DNA of 62,154 nt from Arcanobacterium sp. (GCA_022783665.1 JALFZJ010000025.1:1-62154); one strand, 5' to 3'. Counted from the first letter of the stretch, positions 26,752 to 36,109 are shown. The notes: generated from the sequence alone by a model not told the origin. Translations and numbers: made by a program.

Positions 26752-26832
26752 GGCGGGTTTGCAGAGCGGCCAAATGCATCTGACTGTAAATCAGACGGTT
26801 TTCCTTCGGGGGTTCAAATCCCTCACCCGCCA
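26752..26832 (+). tRNA. tRNA-Tyr (GTA)
   Basis: An 81-base class II tRNA with a long variable arm. The acceptor stem pairs GGCGGGT with ACCCGCC, and the anticodon loop is CTGTAAA, giving anticodon GTA. The 3' CCA is not encoded. Confidence 0.95.
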
Positions 26833-26939
26833 CTCGGTGATTGCGTAAGCAAATACCGGATGCTCGGGAGGAGCAATCCTTACCGGGTATGAGCCAATTT
26901 GCATGGCATTTGCCTAGCAGATAGGATAAGTGCTCGATT

Positions 26940-27012
26940 GCCCCGATAGCTCAGTAGGCAGAGCGTCTCCATGGTAAGGAGAAGGTCCAGAGTTCGATTC
27001 TCTGTCGGGGCT
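26940..27012 (+). tRNA. tRNA-Thr (GGT)
   Basis: A 73-base tRNA. The acceptor pairs GCCCCGA with TCGGGGC. The anticodon loop ATGGTAA gives anticodon GGT. The 3' CCA is not encoded. Confidence 0.95.
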
Positions 27013-27142
27013 CTCTTTGTTGTTGTGTGCTTGTGTGTGGTGATTTTGCCAAGCGCTTGCAGGCAGCCATAAAGAATAGGCGTGCGAAGTTTGAACATGC
27101 GGCTTTACTGCCCGATGTGCCGGCTTCTCACGCAGCCCTTGC

Positions 27143-27216
27143 GGCGGGGTAGCTCAGTTGGTCAGAGCGCACGACTCATAATCGTGAGGTCGCGGGTTCA
27201 AACCCCGCCCCCGCTA
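27143..27216 (+). tRNA. tRNA-Met (CAT), elongator type
   Basis: A 74-base tRNA with anticodon loop CTCATAA (anticodon CAT). The acceptor pairs GGCGGGG with CCCCGCT, with a G-U at the first pair. The T stem is GCGGG/CCCGC. The Thr-Met-rpmG order is conserved in actinobacteria and fits elongator tRNA-Met. Confidence 0.93.
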
Positions 27217-27333
27217 CCGAGTACTACAGCTGCGCCGTGAGCGTGAGTTGTGACTCTCTTACTGGCGTAACTACGCCGTGCGGGCGTAAGCTCGCTATGG
27301 AAAAATTTTTAACCTGAAGGTAAGGAAAATACC

Positions 27334-27504
27334 GTGGCAAGCAAGTCGCAAGATGTACGTCCAAAGATTACGCTCGCTTGTGAGCAGTGCAAACACCGCA
27401 ACTATATTACGAAGAAGAATCGCCGTAATACTCCTGATCGCCTTGAGCTCAAGAAGTATTGCCCGAACTGCAACGCTTCGACGACTCATCGCGAGACCCG
27501 CTGA
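27334..27504 (+). CDS. rpmG: 50S ribosomal protein L33
   Basis: A 56-residue L33 of the zinc-containing type: cysteines C16, C19, C43 and C46 form CEQC and CPNC pairs. Residues [19 protein letters not shown] are typical. The start is GTG at 27334 with AAGGTAAGGA upstream. It follows tRNA-Thr and tRNA-Met as in other actinobacteria. In those genomes the next genes lead toward tRNA-Trp and secE; here about 23.5 kb, including the fucose island, lies between. Confidence 0.95.
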   Translation: MASKSQDVRPKITLACEQCKHRNYITKKNRRNTPDRLELKKYCPNCNASTTHRETR

Positions 27505-27577
27505 TTATTCTGATGCGTGAATGTGATCAGGTAGCCTGATCGCCTCTTGATAGAAACAATTAATACAGCTTTCACAC

Positions 27578-27619
27578 GTGTGGTGGAGGATGCCGCTAGC
27601 GCGGCGCCCTCCACCACAC
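27578..27619 (+). terminator. Terminator after rpmG
   Basis: A perfect 12-base stem, GTGTGGTGGAGG (27578-27589) with CCTCCACCACAC (27608-27619). An inner GCCGC/GCGGC pair extends it. TTCTTATT follows. Confidence 0.8.
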
Positions 27620-27731
27620 TTCTTATTCACAAGTACGTACAGATATATTAGTGGCTATTGAGGATGCGTGGGAGCGGTGATGCATATTAACTGTAGAGGC
27701 AGCGCGTTGGTCTCGCGGCTGGGAATTGGAA

Positions 27732-27896
27732 ATGAGTGAAGGCCAGCACACCCAGGTGCGGCGCTTATCCGATGCACGGCAACAAGTCATTGATTGCCTG
27801 GATACGGTGTACCCCGAAGTCGATCATAATACTTGGGACATCACGATCGCCCCGAGATTTGACGGTGTGAGCGAGTTGATCAACGCAGCAAAATGA
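27732..27896 (+). CDS. Small orphan ORF (54 residues)
   Basis: A 54-residue frame from ATG 27732 (GGGAATTGGA just upstream) in the roughly 600-base gap between the rpmG terminator and the fucose transport operon. The residues look protein-like (LSDARQQVIDCLDTVYPEV, WDITIAPRFDGVSELI) but no family is recognised. A second short frame of 18 codons begins at 27893, overlapping the stop as ATGA. Both may be remnants of a decayed gene at the island boundary. Confidence 0.35.
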   Translation: MSEGQHTQVRRLSDARQQVIDCLDTVYPEVDHNTWDITIAPRFDGVSELINAAK

Positions 27897-27981
27897 GCGC
27901 TATCGATGTAGCAGATGGTCAAGAGCGTGCTGTGCATGACATGTGGTAGGAGACGTGCGTGCAGCCGGGGTGCAACACCTT

Positions 27982-27993
27982 GGTTGCGCTAAC
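27982..27993. promoter_or_regulatory. Upstream LacI-type operator
   Basis: GGTTGCGCTAAC differs at one base from GGTAGCGCTAAC at 45453-45464. It lies 115 bases (centre to centre) upstream of the operator at 28097. Spacing would allow DNA looping by a LacI-family tetramer or paired dimers. Confidence 0.5.
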
Positions 27994-28096
27994 GATGCTC
28001 TGGTAACAGGCTCAAAATGGTAGCGTACGACATTGTTGTAACGTATTGAAAATAAAGGGAATACACGGCGCACAATTTATATTTTGAAAGTTCGAT

Positions 28097-28108
28097 GTTA
28101 GCGCTATC
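28097..28108. promoter_or_regulatory. LacI-type operator at the fucose transport promoter
   Basis: GTTAGCGCTATC, with perfect 8-base palindrome TAGCGCTA (28099-28106) and central CG as in LacI-family sites. It ends 10 bases before a -10-like TATACT (28118-28123), so a bound repressor would block the promoter. The matching site at the fucI end points to the LacI gene at 39820. Confidence 0.65.
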
Positions 28109-28117
28109 GTAATGGTG

Positions 28118-28123
28118 TATACT
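28118..28123 (+). promoter_or_regulatory. -10 element of the fucose transport operon
   Basis: GTGTATACT contains TATACT at 28118-28123. The -35 is weak (ATGTTA at 28095-28100, 17 bases upstream) and overlaps the operator. The leader to the lipoprotein start is about 100 bases. Confidence 0.5.
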
Positions 28124-28226
28124 GTTCGTTAAGGGCAGAGCTTGGAATTCCCTTATTCGGACTTGCGGTGCCCAAACATGTCAAATATACGATTTACAGA
28201 GACGTGAATTGTGGAGGTACTTTTCA

Positions 28227-29621
28227 ATGAAGAAGAGCATAAAGGCGCTTACCGCAGCTGTGGTTACAAGTACATTGGCGCTCGCTGGGTGTAGCAACGG
28301 AACGTCGTCTAGCTCGGGTGCTACTGAGGGGGCAGCAATCCCTCAGCCGAAAGTGTCGTGCGATATTCCCGCAGAGAATTTTAATGCTGATCCCGTAGAT
28401 ACGGGGAAGGTTAGCGGCGAGATTACCTGGATGACTCAAGGCCTTCAGGCAGACTTTAAAGACTATTTCGAGGGAGCCATCACTAAGTTCGAGGAGCAGA
28501 ATCCGGGAACGACCGTAAATTGGATCGACCAAGGTGGTGCCGAGGATTTTGACAACCTGATCGCCACCCAGGCTCAAGGATGCCAAATGGCAGATGTTAT
28601 CAACGTTCCGTCGTCCACCATTATGGCGCTCTCTGCCCGCGACTTCCTCATGGATCTGGACGTGAAGGCGCCTGAGTTGGGTGCCAATACTTTGCCTGAC
28701 TTGTTCGATTCCACGAAACTGGGTAACGAGGAGCATCATACTGCTGTTCCGTGGTACATGGGTCCTCCAGTGACGCTATATAACACCGATGTGCTTGAGC
28801 GCAACGGTCTTGATCCAGCGACGCCGCCTGCAACCGTTGAGGACTTATTCTCTATGGGGAAGAAGGTTGCGGAAGCCGGTAATGGTGATTACATGGTGTG
28901 GGGTAATCCTGACTGGCAGATCGCGATCCAATGGACGGCCATGGGCGTCAAGATCATGGATGACGAAGCGACGGAGTTCGTTTTTGCCGATGATAACAAA
29001 GCGCTCGAATGGCTGACCGGCATGGCCGAGCTCAACGAACTTGGAGTTATTCCTCCTGATTCCTTTACTGGCGAGTCTGATCCGGGCAAAGAATACAACA
29101 AAGGTAAGCTCGTTATCGGCACTCCTAACCCAGGTTTTGTGCGCAACATTCAGAAGAACAACGCTGAAGTCTATGCCAAGACTGAGGCAGCGCCTTACCC
29201 GGTGTCCGAAGGGGGCTACGTTCCGGTGGAGCCTCAGTATATCGCCGTCTCCTCGACGACTGGCAACGCTCCGCTTGCTGTGAAGTTTGCTGAGTTTATT
29301 ACCTCGGACGACATGCTCTTTGATTGGGCTCGCAATGGTGGAGCGGTGACGATGACTACCTCCCAAGGAGCTCTCGATGAGCTTCTGGCAAACCCGCCCG
29401 AGTACGCCAACGAAGATCCTGTGCGCGGCAAACTCTTCGAAATTATGGTTGAGACTACAGAAAACGCCAAGGTGAATCCGGCGTCAATGTATCTGACGGG
29501 CAAAGTCAAGCAGACGTTAACTCAAGCCGTGGTTGATGCCACTCAGGGCAAGATTGCTCCGGCAGATGCCTTGCAACAAGCCCAAGACCAGATGAATGAG
29601 CTTGTTAAGTCTCTTCTGTGA
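28227..29621 (+). CDS. Sugar ABC transporter binding lipoprotein
   Basis: A 464-residue solute-binding lipoprotein of the carbohydrate (UgpB-like) group. The signal peptide ends in the lipobox LALAGC with lipidated Cys22. The mature protein has a typical two-lobe binding protein pattern (GEITWMTQGLQADFKDYFE; ALSARDFLMDLD). It is expected to capture a fucosylated oligosaccharide, inferred from the neighbouring fucosidase and fuc genes. GGAGG lies 9 bases before the ATG at 28227; an upstream in-frame GTG/ATG is not used. It is the first gene of the plus-strand operon. Confidence 0.9.
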   Translation: MKKSIKALTAAVVTSTLALAGCSNGTSSSSGATEGAAIPQPKVSCDIPAENFNADPVDTGKVSGEITWMTQGLQADFKDYFEGAITKFEEQNPGTTVNWIDQGGAEDFDNLIATQAQGCQMADVINVPSSTIMALSARDFLMDLDVKAPELGANTLPDLFDSTKLGNEEHHTAVPWYMGPPVTLYNTDVLERNGLDPATPPATVEDLFSMGKKVAEAGNGDYMVWGNPDWQIAIQWTAMGVKIMDDEATEFVFADDNKALEWLTGMAELNELGVIPPDSFTGESDPGKEYNKGKLVIGTPNPGFVRNIQKNNAEVYAKTEAAPYPVSEGGYVPVEPQYIAVSSTTGNAPLAVKFAEFITSDDMLFDWARNGGAVTMTTSQGALDELLANPPEYANEDPVRGKLFEIMVETTENAKVNPASMYLTGKVKQTLTQAVVDATQGKIAPADALQQAQDQMNELVKSLL

Positions 29622-29728
29622 TCTATGTATCTGATCTAAGTCAATTCACGGGGTGCGAGTGTACGAACTCGTTTCGACTCGCACCCTAACCATTCCTACT
29701 TCTGCTGTTCTATGAAGGTTTGTCGGTT

Positions 29729-30652
29729 ATGAAGGTTGCGAACTTGGTTCACCCTCGCAAAGAGAGAAATGTCGCGTTAAACGGTGCTGCGCGGTTCCGT
29801 CCGGCATGGATGCCCTATGTATTCGTTGGCTTGCCTGTACTTGCAATTCTGACATTCTACATTTACCCATTCCTGCGGACGCTGGTAACATCTTTTACCG
29901 ACACGCGTCCCATGGAGCGGATGGGTGCATTTGTGGGCACTAGCAACTATGCCTACATCTTTCATGATCCAGCATTTTGGGACGCCGTGCTTAATTCGCT
30001 CATCTATGCGGTGTGCGTCGTTCCCTTAATGGTACTACTGCCGCTCTTGCTGGCTTTGTTGGTTCGCCAATATGTGCCCGGCATCGGAGCCTTCCGTGCT
30101 CTCTACTACGTTCCTGCGGTGTGCTCGCTCGTAGTAATTTCCCTTGCATGGACGTCCTTACTAGCCTATGACGGTTCTATTAACAATTTGCTGATGAGTC
30201 TCGGCGTTGTGGACGCGCCGATCAGATTCCTCTCAAGCAGGTGGTCTGTTCTCTTTTGCGCAATGATAATCACGCTGTGGCAGGGGCTGCCCTATTACAT
30301 GATTATGTATTTGGCGGCGTTGACGAATATCGACACATCCTTGTACGAGGCCGCCGAGATCGACGGGGCAGGCGCAGTACGTCGGTTCTTCACTGTGACT
30401 GTACGTGGCGTACAGCGGATGATGTACCTCGTTGGAGTATTGAGTCTCATTGGATGCCTCAAGGTATTCACTGAGGTGCACTTGCTGGGTGGGAGCATTT
30501 CACCCGCCAAGACCATCACAATGTATTTGCGAGAACAGACTGATGTCACCTACGGACACATGGGCATTGGTACCGCTGCTTCGGTGTTTCTATTCGTGCT
30601 GACAGTTGGCTTCATGATTGCCTCACAACGACTCGACGGCGAAGGGAAGTGA
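29729..30652 (+). CDS. Sugar ABC transporter permease, MalF-like
   Basis: A 307-residue inner-membrane permease of the MalF/UgpA type, with about six helices and the EAA-loop signature (EAAEIDGAGAVRRFFTVTV) that contacts the ATPase. It pairs with the next gene to form the channel for the oligosaccharide. ATG at 29729 is preferred, with GAAGGT about 9 bases upstream; an in-frame TTG at 29720 is an alternative. The end overlaps the next start (GTGA). Confidence 0.9.
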   Translation: MKVANLVHPRKERNVALNGAARFRPAWMPYVFVGLPVLAILTFYIYPFLRTLVTSFTDTRPMERMGAFVGTSNYAYIFHDPAFWDAVLNSLIYAVCVVPLMVLLPLLLALLVRQYVPGIGAFRALYYVPAVCSLVVISLAWTSLLAYDGSINNLLMSLGVVDAPIRFLSSRWSVLFCAMIITLWQGLPYYMIMYLAALTNIDTSLYEAAEIDGAGAVRRFFTVTVRGVQRMMYLVGVLSLIGCLKVFTEVHLLGGSISPAKTITMYLREQTDVTYGHMGIGTAASVFLFVLTVGFMIASQRLDGEGK

Positions 30653-31599
30653 AGATTGTGTCTGCTATTTCCAGTGAACAACTTGATATACGTGCCCAGA
30701 AGGCTAATGCTCGCCAACAAGCGCGGCATCAGAAGAGACTGCAGGCGAAAGCGGCTCATTCGTCGTCACGCCAAATCAAAGGAATGAGGCTCGTGTTGCG
30801 CTATTGCGTACTCGTGGCGGTTCTCATTCTGCTTCTTGCTCCGCTTGTAGTGCCGCTGCTCGCAGCTTTTAAAGCCCCCGATGAGCCTGTGTTCGGTTCT
30901 GGGGCTACCATCATTCCTCAAGAGTGGTCACTAGAGTCCTTCAGGAGGCTCTTTACCAACACGCCAATCGTTGGATCTATTGGACGATCCTTAATCATCT
31001 GCGCTCTTGCGGTGACGTCTCATATCGTACTGGCTTGTATCGGCGGCTATATGCTTTCACGGCGCGGTTGGCGTGGGCGCGGTATTGCCACTGCGATCGT
31101 CTTTTCCGCGATGATCTTTCCATTCGAATCTCTGATGCTAGCGCTATTCAATATGATGACGTCGGTCAATCTCTACGACACTCTCATCGGTGTATGGCTT
31201 CCGGGCATTCTCGGGCCATTTCACGTGCTGCTCATGCGCGCTGCATTCAGTGGGATCCCTGATGAGATAGAAGATGCAGCACTCATTGACGGCGCTAATG
31301 AGTTCCAGCGATTCTGGCGGATATTCTTGCCGCAGGTACGTGGTGCCATCACAGTGGTTGGGCTGACGGCTTTCATCTTTGCCTGGTCAGATTTCCTCTG
31401 GCCGTTACTGATGTTGCCAAACCCTGATAATCAGACGATGTCGCTGACACTCGTGAGCCTGAGCAACTCTGTCCAGGGCGTCAACTACCAAGACGTGCTC
31501 GCAGGCGCAATCATCGCTTTGGTTCCCGTGCTGCTGATTTTCTTCTCGATGCAGAGGTACTTCTTCCGTGGCATCGAAGAGGGCGGCTTGAAGTTCTAA
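30649..31599 (+). CDS. Sugar ABC transporter permease, MalG-like
   Basis: A 316-residue permease of the MalG/UgpE type. A basic N-terminal tail of about 45 residues precedes six helices; the EAA-like loop is EDAALIDGANEFQRFWRIF. GTG start overlapping the previous stop. No ATPase gene occurs in this operon. Actinobacterial and Gram-positive sugar systems often share one multi-purpose ATPase (MsiK/MsmK type) encoded elsewhere, which is the likely partner here. Confidence 0.9.
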   Translation: MKIVSAISSEQLDIRAQKANARQQARHQKRLQAKAAHSSSRQIKGMRLVLRYCVLVAVLILLLAPLVVPLLAAFKAPDEPVFGSGATIIPQEWSLESFRRLFTNTPIVGSIGRSLIICALAVTSHIVLACIGGYMLSRRGWRGRGIATAIVFSAMIFPFESLMLALFNMMTSVNLYDTLIGVWLPGILGPFHVLLMRAAFSGIPDEIEDAALIDGANEFQRFWRIFLPQVRGAITVVGLTAFIFAWSDFLWPLLMLPNPDNQTMSLTLVSLSNSVQGVNYQDVLAGAIIALVPVLLIFFSMQRYFFRGIEEGGLKF

Positions 31600-31615
31600 T
31601 GAGGATGGCTAGTTT

Positions 31616-33133
31616 ATGGTAGATATGAAGAGCGCTGAAGATACGCAGATTGATTTCACTCCCGACGCATTAGAAGCAGCAGGAGCGCTGCACCCGAGTT
31701 ATGATCCGGGATATGTGTATCCCACCGATCCAGTCGTTGCACGTAGTCTGGAACACTGGCAGGATCTCAAGCTGGGCGTGATTATCCACTGGGGTATTTA
31801 CACGACGATAGGGCAGGCGGGTTCGTGGAGTCTGCAGAGAGGGCACCTGGGTGATTTTACCGATCCGCCACGAGAGTTTGAAGGTAGTGACGCCGAATAT
31901 CATCGGTGGTACTACGACCAGCGCCACAGATTCTCGGCTGAAGATTTCGATGCGACTCAGTGGGCTGATCTGTGTGCGACGGCCGGGATGAAATACGCCG
32001 TCGTCACTACCAAACACCACGATGGTTTCGCTCTGTACGACACCGCGTATTCGAATCTCAAAGTAACAGCAGAAGACGTGCTCCCAGGACGAGATCTTTA
32101 CCGAGAAATGGTGGATGCGTTTCGCGAAGCTGGTTTGGAAACAGGCGTGTATTTTTCCAAGGCGGATTGGGCTCGTCCAGAGTATTGGGACTTGGCTCGG
32201 CCGATCGCCGACCGCTTCCATAACTACAGCATCGAAGAAGACCCTGAGCGCTGGGAGCGTTTCATTAACTTCTCGCACGGGCAAATTGAAGAACTGCTTA
32301 AGAATTACGGTCCAATGAATGTGCTGTGGCTCGATGCTGGGTGGGTGCGCGCTCCCGAGGAAGATTTCCATATTGATGCAGTTGCTCGTCTGGCTCGCCG
32401 AATCCAACCGGGAATCCTCGTTGTTGATCGTGAAGTTCACGGTGAACACGAAAACTATCGGACACCCGAACAAGAGCTTCCAGATAGACGCCTTGATTAC
32501 CCTTGGGAGTCGTGTATTACGTGGACGAAATCATGGTGCTCGACGCGCAAAGACGAGCCATGTAAGCCGACGTCGGAAATCGTCGCAAACCTTCTGCGCA
32601 TCTGTGCACGTGGCGGAAACTATCTTGTGGGTTTTGGTCCGGATGCCACGGGGGCTCTGTCGGTGCATGTGCAGAGCGGATTGCGTGAGCTGGGTGCGTA
32701 TATGGCCACACACGGAGCAGGAATATATGGCACGCGTTCACTTGCTAACCCACCAGATATCGAGCAGCTCGAGGGCGTGGCTCACGAATGGTTTATGGTG
32801 CGAAAGCCAGCGCGTGGTAGTGATGGTGGCACTGCCCCCAAGGTGAGCGCCCACGTAAAGGCGAGCGTCCATGTAGAGGACGGCGATCGCCTATTCCTCT
32901 ATGGTGTTCCACAAGGTGGCGTCTGTTCGCCAGCCAGATTGAGGGTTACTGGAACTTACCGTGATGCGATAAACCTCGGCGGTGGAACGGCACGCGTCAG
33001 TGTATATGCGGCGCCGAGTGGCATGGCATCATCGCGAACATTGGCAGGTAGCGGCATCCCGTATACGACGATTGATATCGCTCCGGGAACTGACGAAACC
33101 GACATGGGATACGTTATCGAGCTACTGCGATGA
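31616..33133 (+). CDS. Alpha-L-fucosidase, GH29
   Basis: A 505-residue GH29 fucosidase. The catalytic TIM barrel begins with KLGVIIHWGIYT and includes the KHHDGF motif (133-138). The predicted nucleophile is Asp240 in NVLWLDAGW. A C-terminal beta-sandwich follows (about 385-505). There is no signal peptide, so it acts in the cytoplasm on imported oligosaccharides and releases L-fucose for FucI. GAGGAT lies upstream of the ATG. It sits 16 bases after the permease gene. Linkage specificity cannot be read from the sequence. Confidence 0.93.
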   Translation: MVDMKSAEDTQIDFTPDALEAAGALHPSYDPGYVYPTDPVVARSLEHWQDLKLGVIIHWGIYTTIGQAGSWSLQRGHLGDFTDPPREFEGSDAEYHRWYYDQRHRFSAEDFDATQWADLCATAGMKYAVVTTKHHDGFALYDTAYSNLKVTAEDVLPGRDLYREMVDAFREAGLETGVYFSKADWARPEYWDLARPIADRFHNYSIEEDPERWERFINFSHGQIEELLKNYGPMNVLWLDAGWVRAPEEDFHIDAVARLARRIQPGILVVDREVHGEHENYRTPEQELPDRRLDYPWESCITWTKSWCSTRKDEPCKPTSEIVANLLRICARGGNYLVGFGPDATGALSVHVQSGLRELGAYMATHGAGIYGTRSLANPPDIEQLEGVAHEWFMVRKPARGSDGGTAPKVSAHVKASVHVEDGDRLFLYGVPQGGVCSPARLRVTGTYRDAINLGGGTARVSVYAAPSGMASSRTLAGSGIPYTTIDIAPGTDETDMGYVIELLR

Positions 33134-33193
33134 TGTGTCGTTGGCGGCGCTCAAGGTCGCGCAACTCTAATCACTGATCGACGGGAGAACGTA

Positions 33194-36109
33194 ATGGGAT
33201 GGAAAAGGATACTCACCGCGTGCGCGGTGGCTGCGGCGGGAGCGTCACTGGTTATGGGTTCGGCTGCATTCGCAGTCGATGAGCCAAAGTCTCCGCTGGT
33301 GCTCGACATGTCTACTGATGTGTTGCCCTTGGTCGAGTGCGCCAATCGACTCCAACCTGTGGAGTTTGACCCACAGGTGCATGAGTACTGTGCCTTCGCC
33401 TACTACCACACAGATACTGTGTCTGTGCGTGCGGCAGTTGCTGACGGTGCTGCCCTTACGATCAACGGCATTGGGGCAGATGATAATGGGCGAGTATCGA
33501 ATATAGACGTGAGTGATGGAGCGACGATCTCAGTTGTGGCCACGAACGGAGAGAGCACTGAGGAATATGCACTCACAGTGGCTAAGCTCAACACTGACTA
33601 TCGCGGTAACGAGATTCTTCCGGCACACGTAAGTGTTCACGGTCCGCACAGTGGCGAAGATAGCGCCCTCGTAGATGGAGATCTGGCGACCTCTGTGCGG
33701 TTGACTGATATACAACGCGCACCGCGAAAAATGTGGTCAGAAACCGAGATGAGTGAAGGGACGACGGGTATCGTCATTAGGCTCGATGAACCGCGGTGGG
33801 TGCACAGGGTAAATGCCTGGGCGAGTATCGATCAGTGGGCGGAAACGCTAGCTCCAGGTCAGCCGAAGCATTGGTGGGAAGGTGACGCGCTCAACATTGC
33901 TGTTCGTGCCAGCGATAATGAAGACTTCACGGTTGTTGCTAAACATGCGACGTTCCGGCAAGATGCAGGAGGCTTACTCTACTGGGACTTCGGTGAGTAT
34001 AAGCATGTGAAAGAGATTCAGATTTGGTTCAGCAACCAGAAAGACAGCGCTGAGTTTGGTCCCATGCAAGGCAGTGAGTATTCACTAAGTGAGGTGGAGG
34101 TGTGGGGTCTGCCTGACGGACGGGCGCCCGATACAAGCGTAGATCACGCTTCGTACAGCGAGCGATATACAGGGTTTGATCCGAGCGCTGTGGAAGATCA
34201 ATGGGGTGTGAACAGAGCTCAGGCGCTCGCCATGCAGTATGGCATCATGTTGCCGGCATGGATGCCTTCGGATGGTTATGCGCGAGGCACTATTAACGGT
34301 GAGGAAATCGGGAAAGCAGGTGGCTTATTCCCAGCATTTTACGATAATACGAACCTCGGTCCCCAAGACTATCTCAGCGGCTACGTTAAAGGTGATTCTG
34401 TGAAGGATCAGGGAATCTTCAACCAGACTCTTATGGAGACCCTTGGCGAGCACACACCATGGGCAATTGCTAAAGCGCCAGTGGCTGGCAATTCGATATC
34501 GAGTGCTGGAGCGCCCTTTGACTTCTTAAGCGATTCGATGCGTAAGTACGCCGATTCGCTAGTGGATATCCAGTATGGAGATGAGGGTGACTGGAGCCAG
34601 CAGGAGCAGGATGCCTTTGAGCAGTGGTTCGACTGGACGAAGAGCACCTATCCTGGTGCTGTGGTGCACTCGAACCAGGCGTCCAATCAAGGTTGGTACA
34701 ACCTCGATACGCTGCGCAGCTACGTACAACAAACTCAGCCTGATCTGATTTCGTGGGATCGCTATTACTATACGACGTCTGGCAAATGGGGGATTGATTA
34801 TCAACCTGACGATCCGGCAACGATGATTCCTCATATCCTTAGTAGCCGTGGCCCTGTGGCAGATATGGCAACGCAGCTGCGCAACTATCGGCAGGTTGCG
34901 AGCGAGGGTCTGACTGGCGATGGTTCGCAACCAATTATGTGGGGTCAGTATCTGGACTACATGTTTGACGCTAACGTTTCGGATTCACAAAAGTCTGTGA
35001 TTCCGATGGTTTCAATGGCCGCGGGAGCGAAGTGGTTTGGACTATTCCGTATGGAGATGAATGGGTATGACTACTCCTCCCTTTTCGATATCGATGGTGC
35101 GCCGCGACGTGAATTCTATGAGTGGGCACGCGTATTTGAAGATATTCGTGGATATGGGGACTATCTGAGCGCCCTGAATAATGCTTTCCTCACTATCAAA
35201 GCGGGCGACTACACTTCACGCTCTGGCAATGAAACTGCTGTAGAAGCAGGATATCACCTCGCCGATTTTGGTAGCGCAGCGGAGAGACAAGCCGCTGCCC
35301 GCTATGGCATCGACGGAGTTGACGTCTCTCATCGTGGCACTGTGAATGATGGGCGACCCGGTGATGTGGTGTTGGGTTACTTTGACGTGTTGCCCGGATT
35401 AACCCCGAGCAAACAGACGGAAGTTTTCGGAGCGTCTGACGAACCTGTTCGTGCCGTCATGGTGGTTAACGGACTCGTAGGAACCACAGACACAACAGAG
35501 ACTCGGGCTGTGGCGGGCGGTCAAGTTGATCGGGCTAAGAATCCGCTTGCGCGTCGTACAGACAACGGGTCATATGCTCAGACCGCTCAAGACATATCGG
35601 TAGCGGTAACTCGACCCTATGACGACGCGCAGCTAGTGATAGTTGATCCGCACACCTATCAGCCGCACACGGTAGACGTGCAATACAATGCGCACGGTCG
35701 TGGCACCGTCACCTTACGAGGCGTTGGCGGTGGGCAGGCTCGGCTACTGTATTGGGTGTCGCGCTCTGCGCCAACCGCTGAGATGCCGAGCGACGACGCT
35801 ACCGTCAATACATCTGATGGTTCAAACGGAGCCTCAACACATATGCATGGGCAGCCTCAGACGACTCAGCACTCGAATCGCAGAAATGATCGGGATTGCG
35901 CAGCTACAACACGGGCAGACGTCGTCAACCGCAATACTCAACACAGCCCATCATGCGAGGATCGCGCGATCGATACTTTGCCGCGCACAGGAAGCAGTAC
36001 ACAGGTTGGGTTAGTGGTGGCATTGAGCGTTGCCAGTATGGGAGGTGCCCTTCTCGCTCTGCGGCGCGCTGCAGAAAGGCAAGGTAATGGCGTCAGATCA
36101 CAGGCTTGA
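33194..36109 (+). CDS. LPXTG surface protein with unrecognised probable hydrolase domain
   Basis: A 971-residue secreted protein anchored to the cell wall. It has a signal peptide (about 1-27, cleavage near AFA/VDE), a cadherin-like beta-sandwich (about 55-132), an F5/8 (discoidin-like) module (about 145-306), a central region of about 340 residues (318-660) that reads as a TIM barrel, and beta-rich domains to about 850. A disordered linker (855-928) and the sorting signal LPRTG (929-933) with hydrophobic segment and basic tail close it. Candidate catalytic acids lie in YGDEGDW (461-467) and SWDRYYY (520-526). I do not recognise the family. Placement between the fucosidase and GH2 genes suggests a glycan-active enzyme. 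The next gene overlaps by 23 bases. Confidence 0.75.
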   Translation: MGWKRILTACAVAAAGASLVMGSAAFAVDEPKSPLVLDMSTDVLPLVECANRLQPVEFDPQVHEYCAFAYYHTDTVSVRAAVADGAALTINGIGADDNGRVSNIDVSDGATISVVATNGESTEEYALTVAKLNTDYRGNEILPAHVSVHGPHSGEDSALVDGDLATSVRLTDIQRAPRKMWSETEMSEGTTGIVIRLDEPRWVHRVNAWASIDQWAETLAPGQPKHWWEGDALNIAVRASDNEDFTVVAKHATFRQDAGGLLYWDFGEYKHVKEIQIWFSNQKDSAEFGPMQGSEYSLSEVEVWGLPDGRAPDTSVDHASYSERYTGFDPSAVEDQWGVNRAQALAMQYGIMLPAWMPSDGYARGTINGEEIGKAGGLFPAFYDNTNLGPQDYLSGYVKGDSVKDQGIFNQTLMETLGEHTPWAIAKAPVAGNSISSAGAPFDFLSDSMRKYADSLVDIQYGDEGDWSQQEQDAFEQWFDWTKSTYPGAVVHSNQASNQGWYNLDTLRSYVQQTQPDLISWDRYYYTTSGKWGIDYQPDDPATMIPHILSSRGPVADMATQLRNYRQVASEGLTGDGSQPIMWGQYLDYMFDANVSDSQKSVIPMVSMAAGAKWFGLFRMEMNGYDYSSLFDIDGAPRREFYEWARVFEDIRGYGDYLSALNNAFLTIKAGDYTSRSGNETAVEAGYHLADFGSAAERQAAARYGIDGVDVSHRGTVNDGRPGDVVLGYFDVLPGLTPSKQTEVFGASDEPVRAVMVVNGLVGTTDTTETRAVAGGQVDRAKNPLARRTDNGSYAQTAQDISVAVTRPYDDAQLVIVDPHTYQPHTVDVQYNAHGRGTVTLRGVGGGQARLLYWVSRSAPTAEMPSDDATVNTSDGSNGASTHMHGQPQTTQHSNRRNDRDCAATTRADVVNRNTQHSPSCEDRAIDTLPRTGSSTQVGLVVALSVASMGGALLALRRAAERQGNGVRSQA

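Noticed and set aside
31670..32473. 267-codon minus-strand ORF antisense to the fucosidase
   Set aside because: Shadow of the GH29 gene; no ribosome binding site or family.
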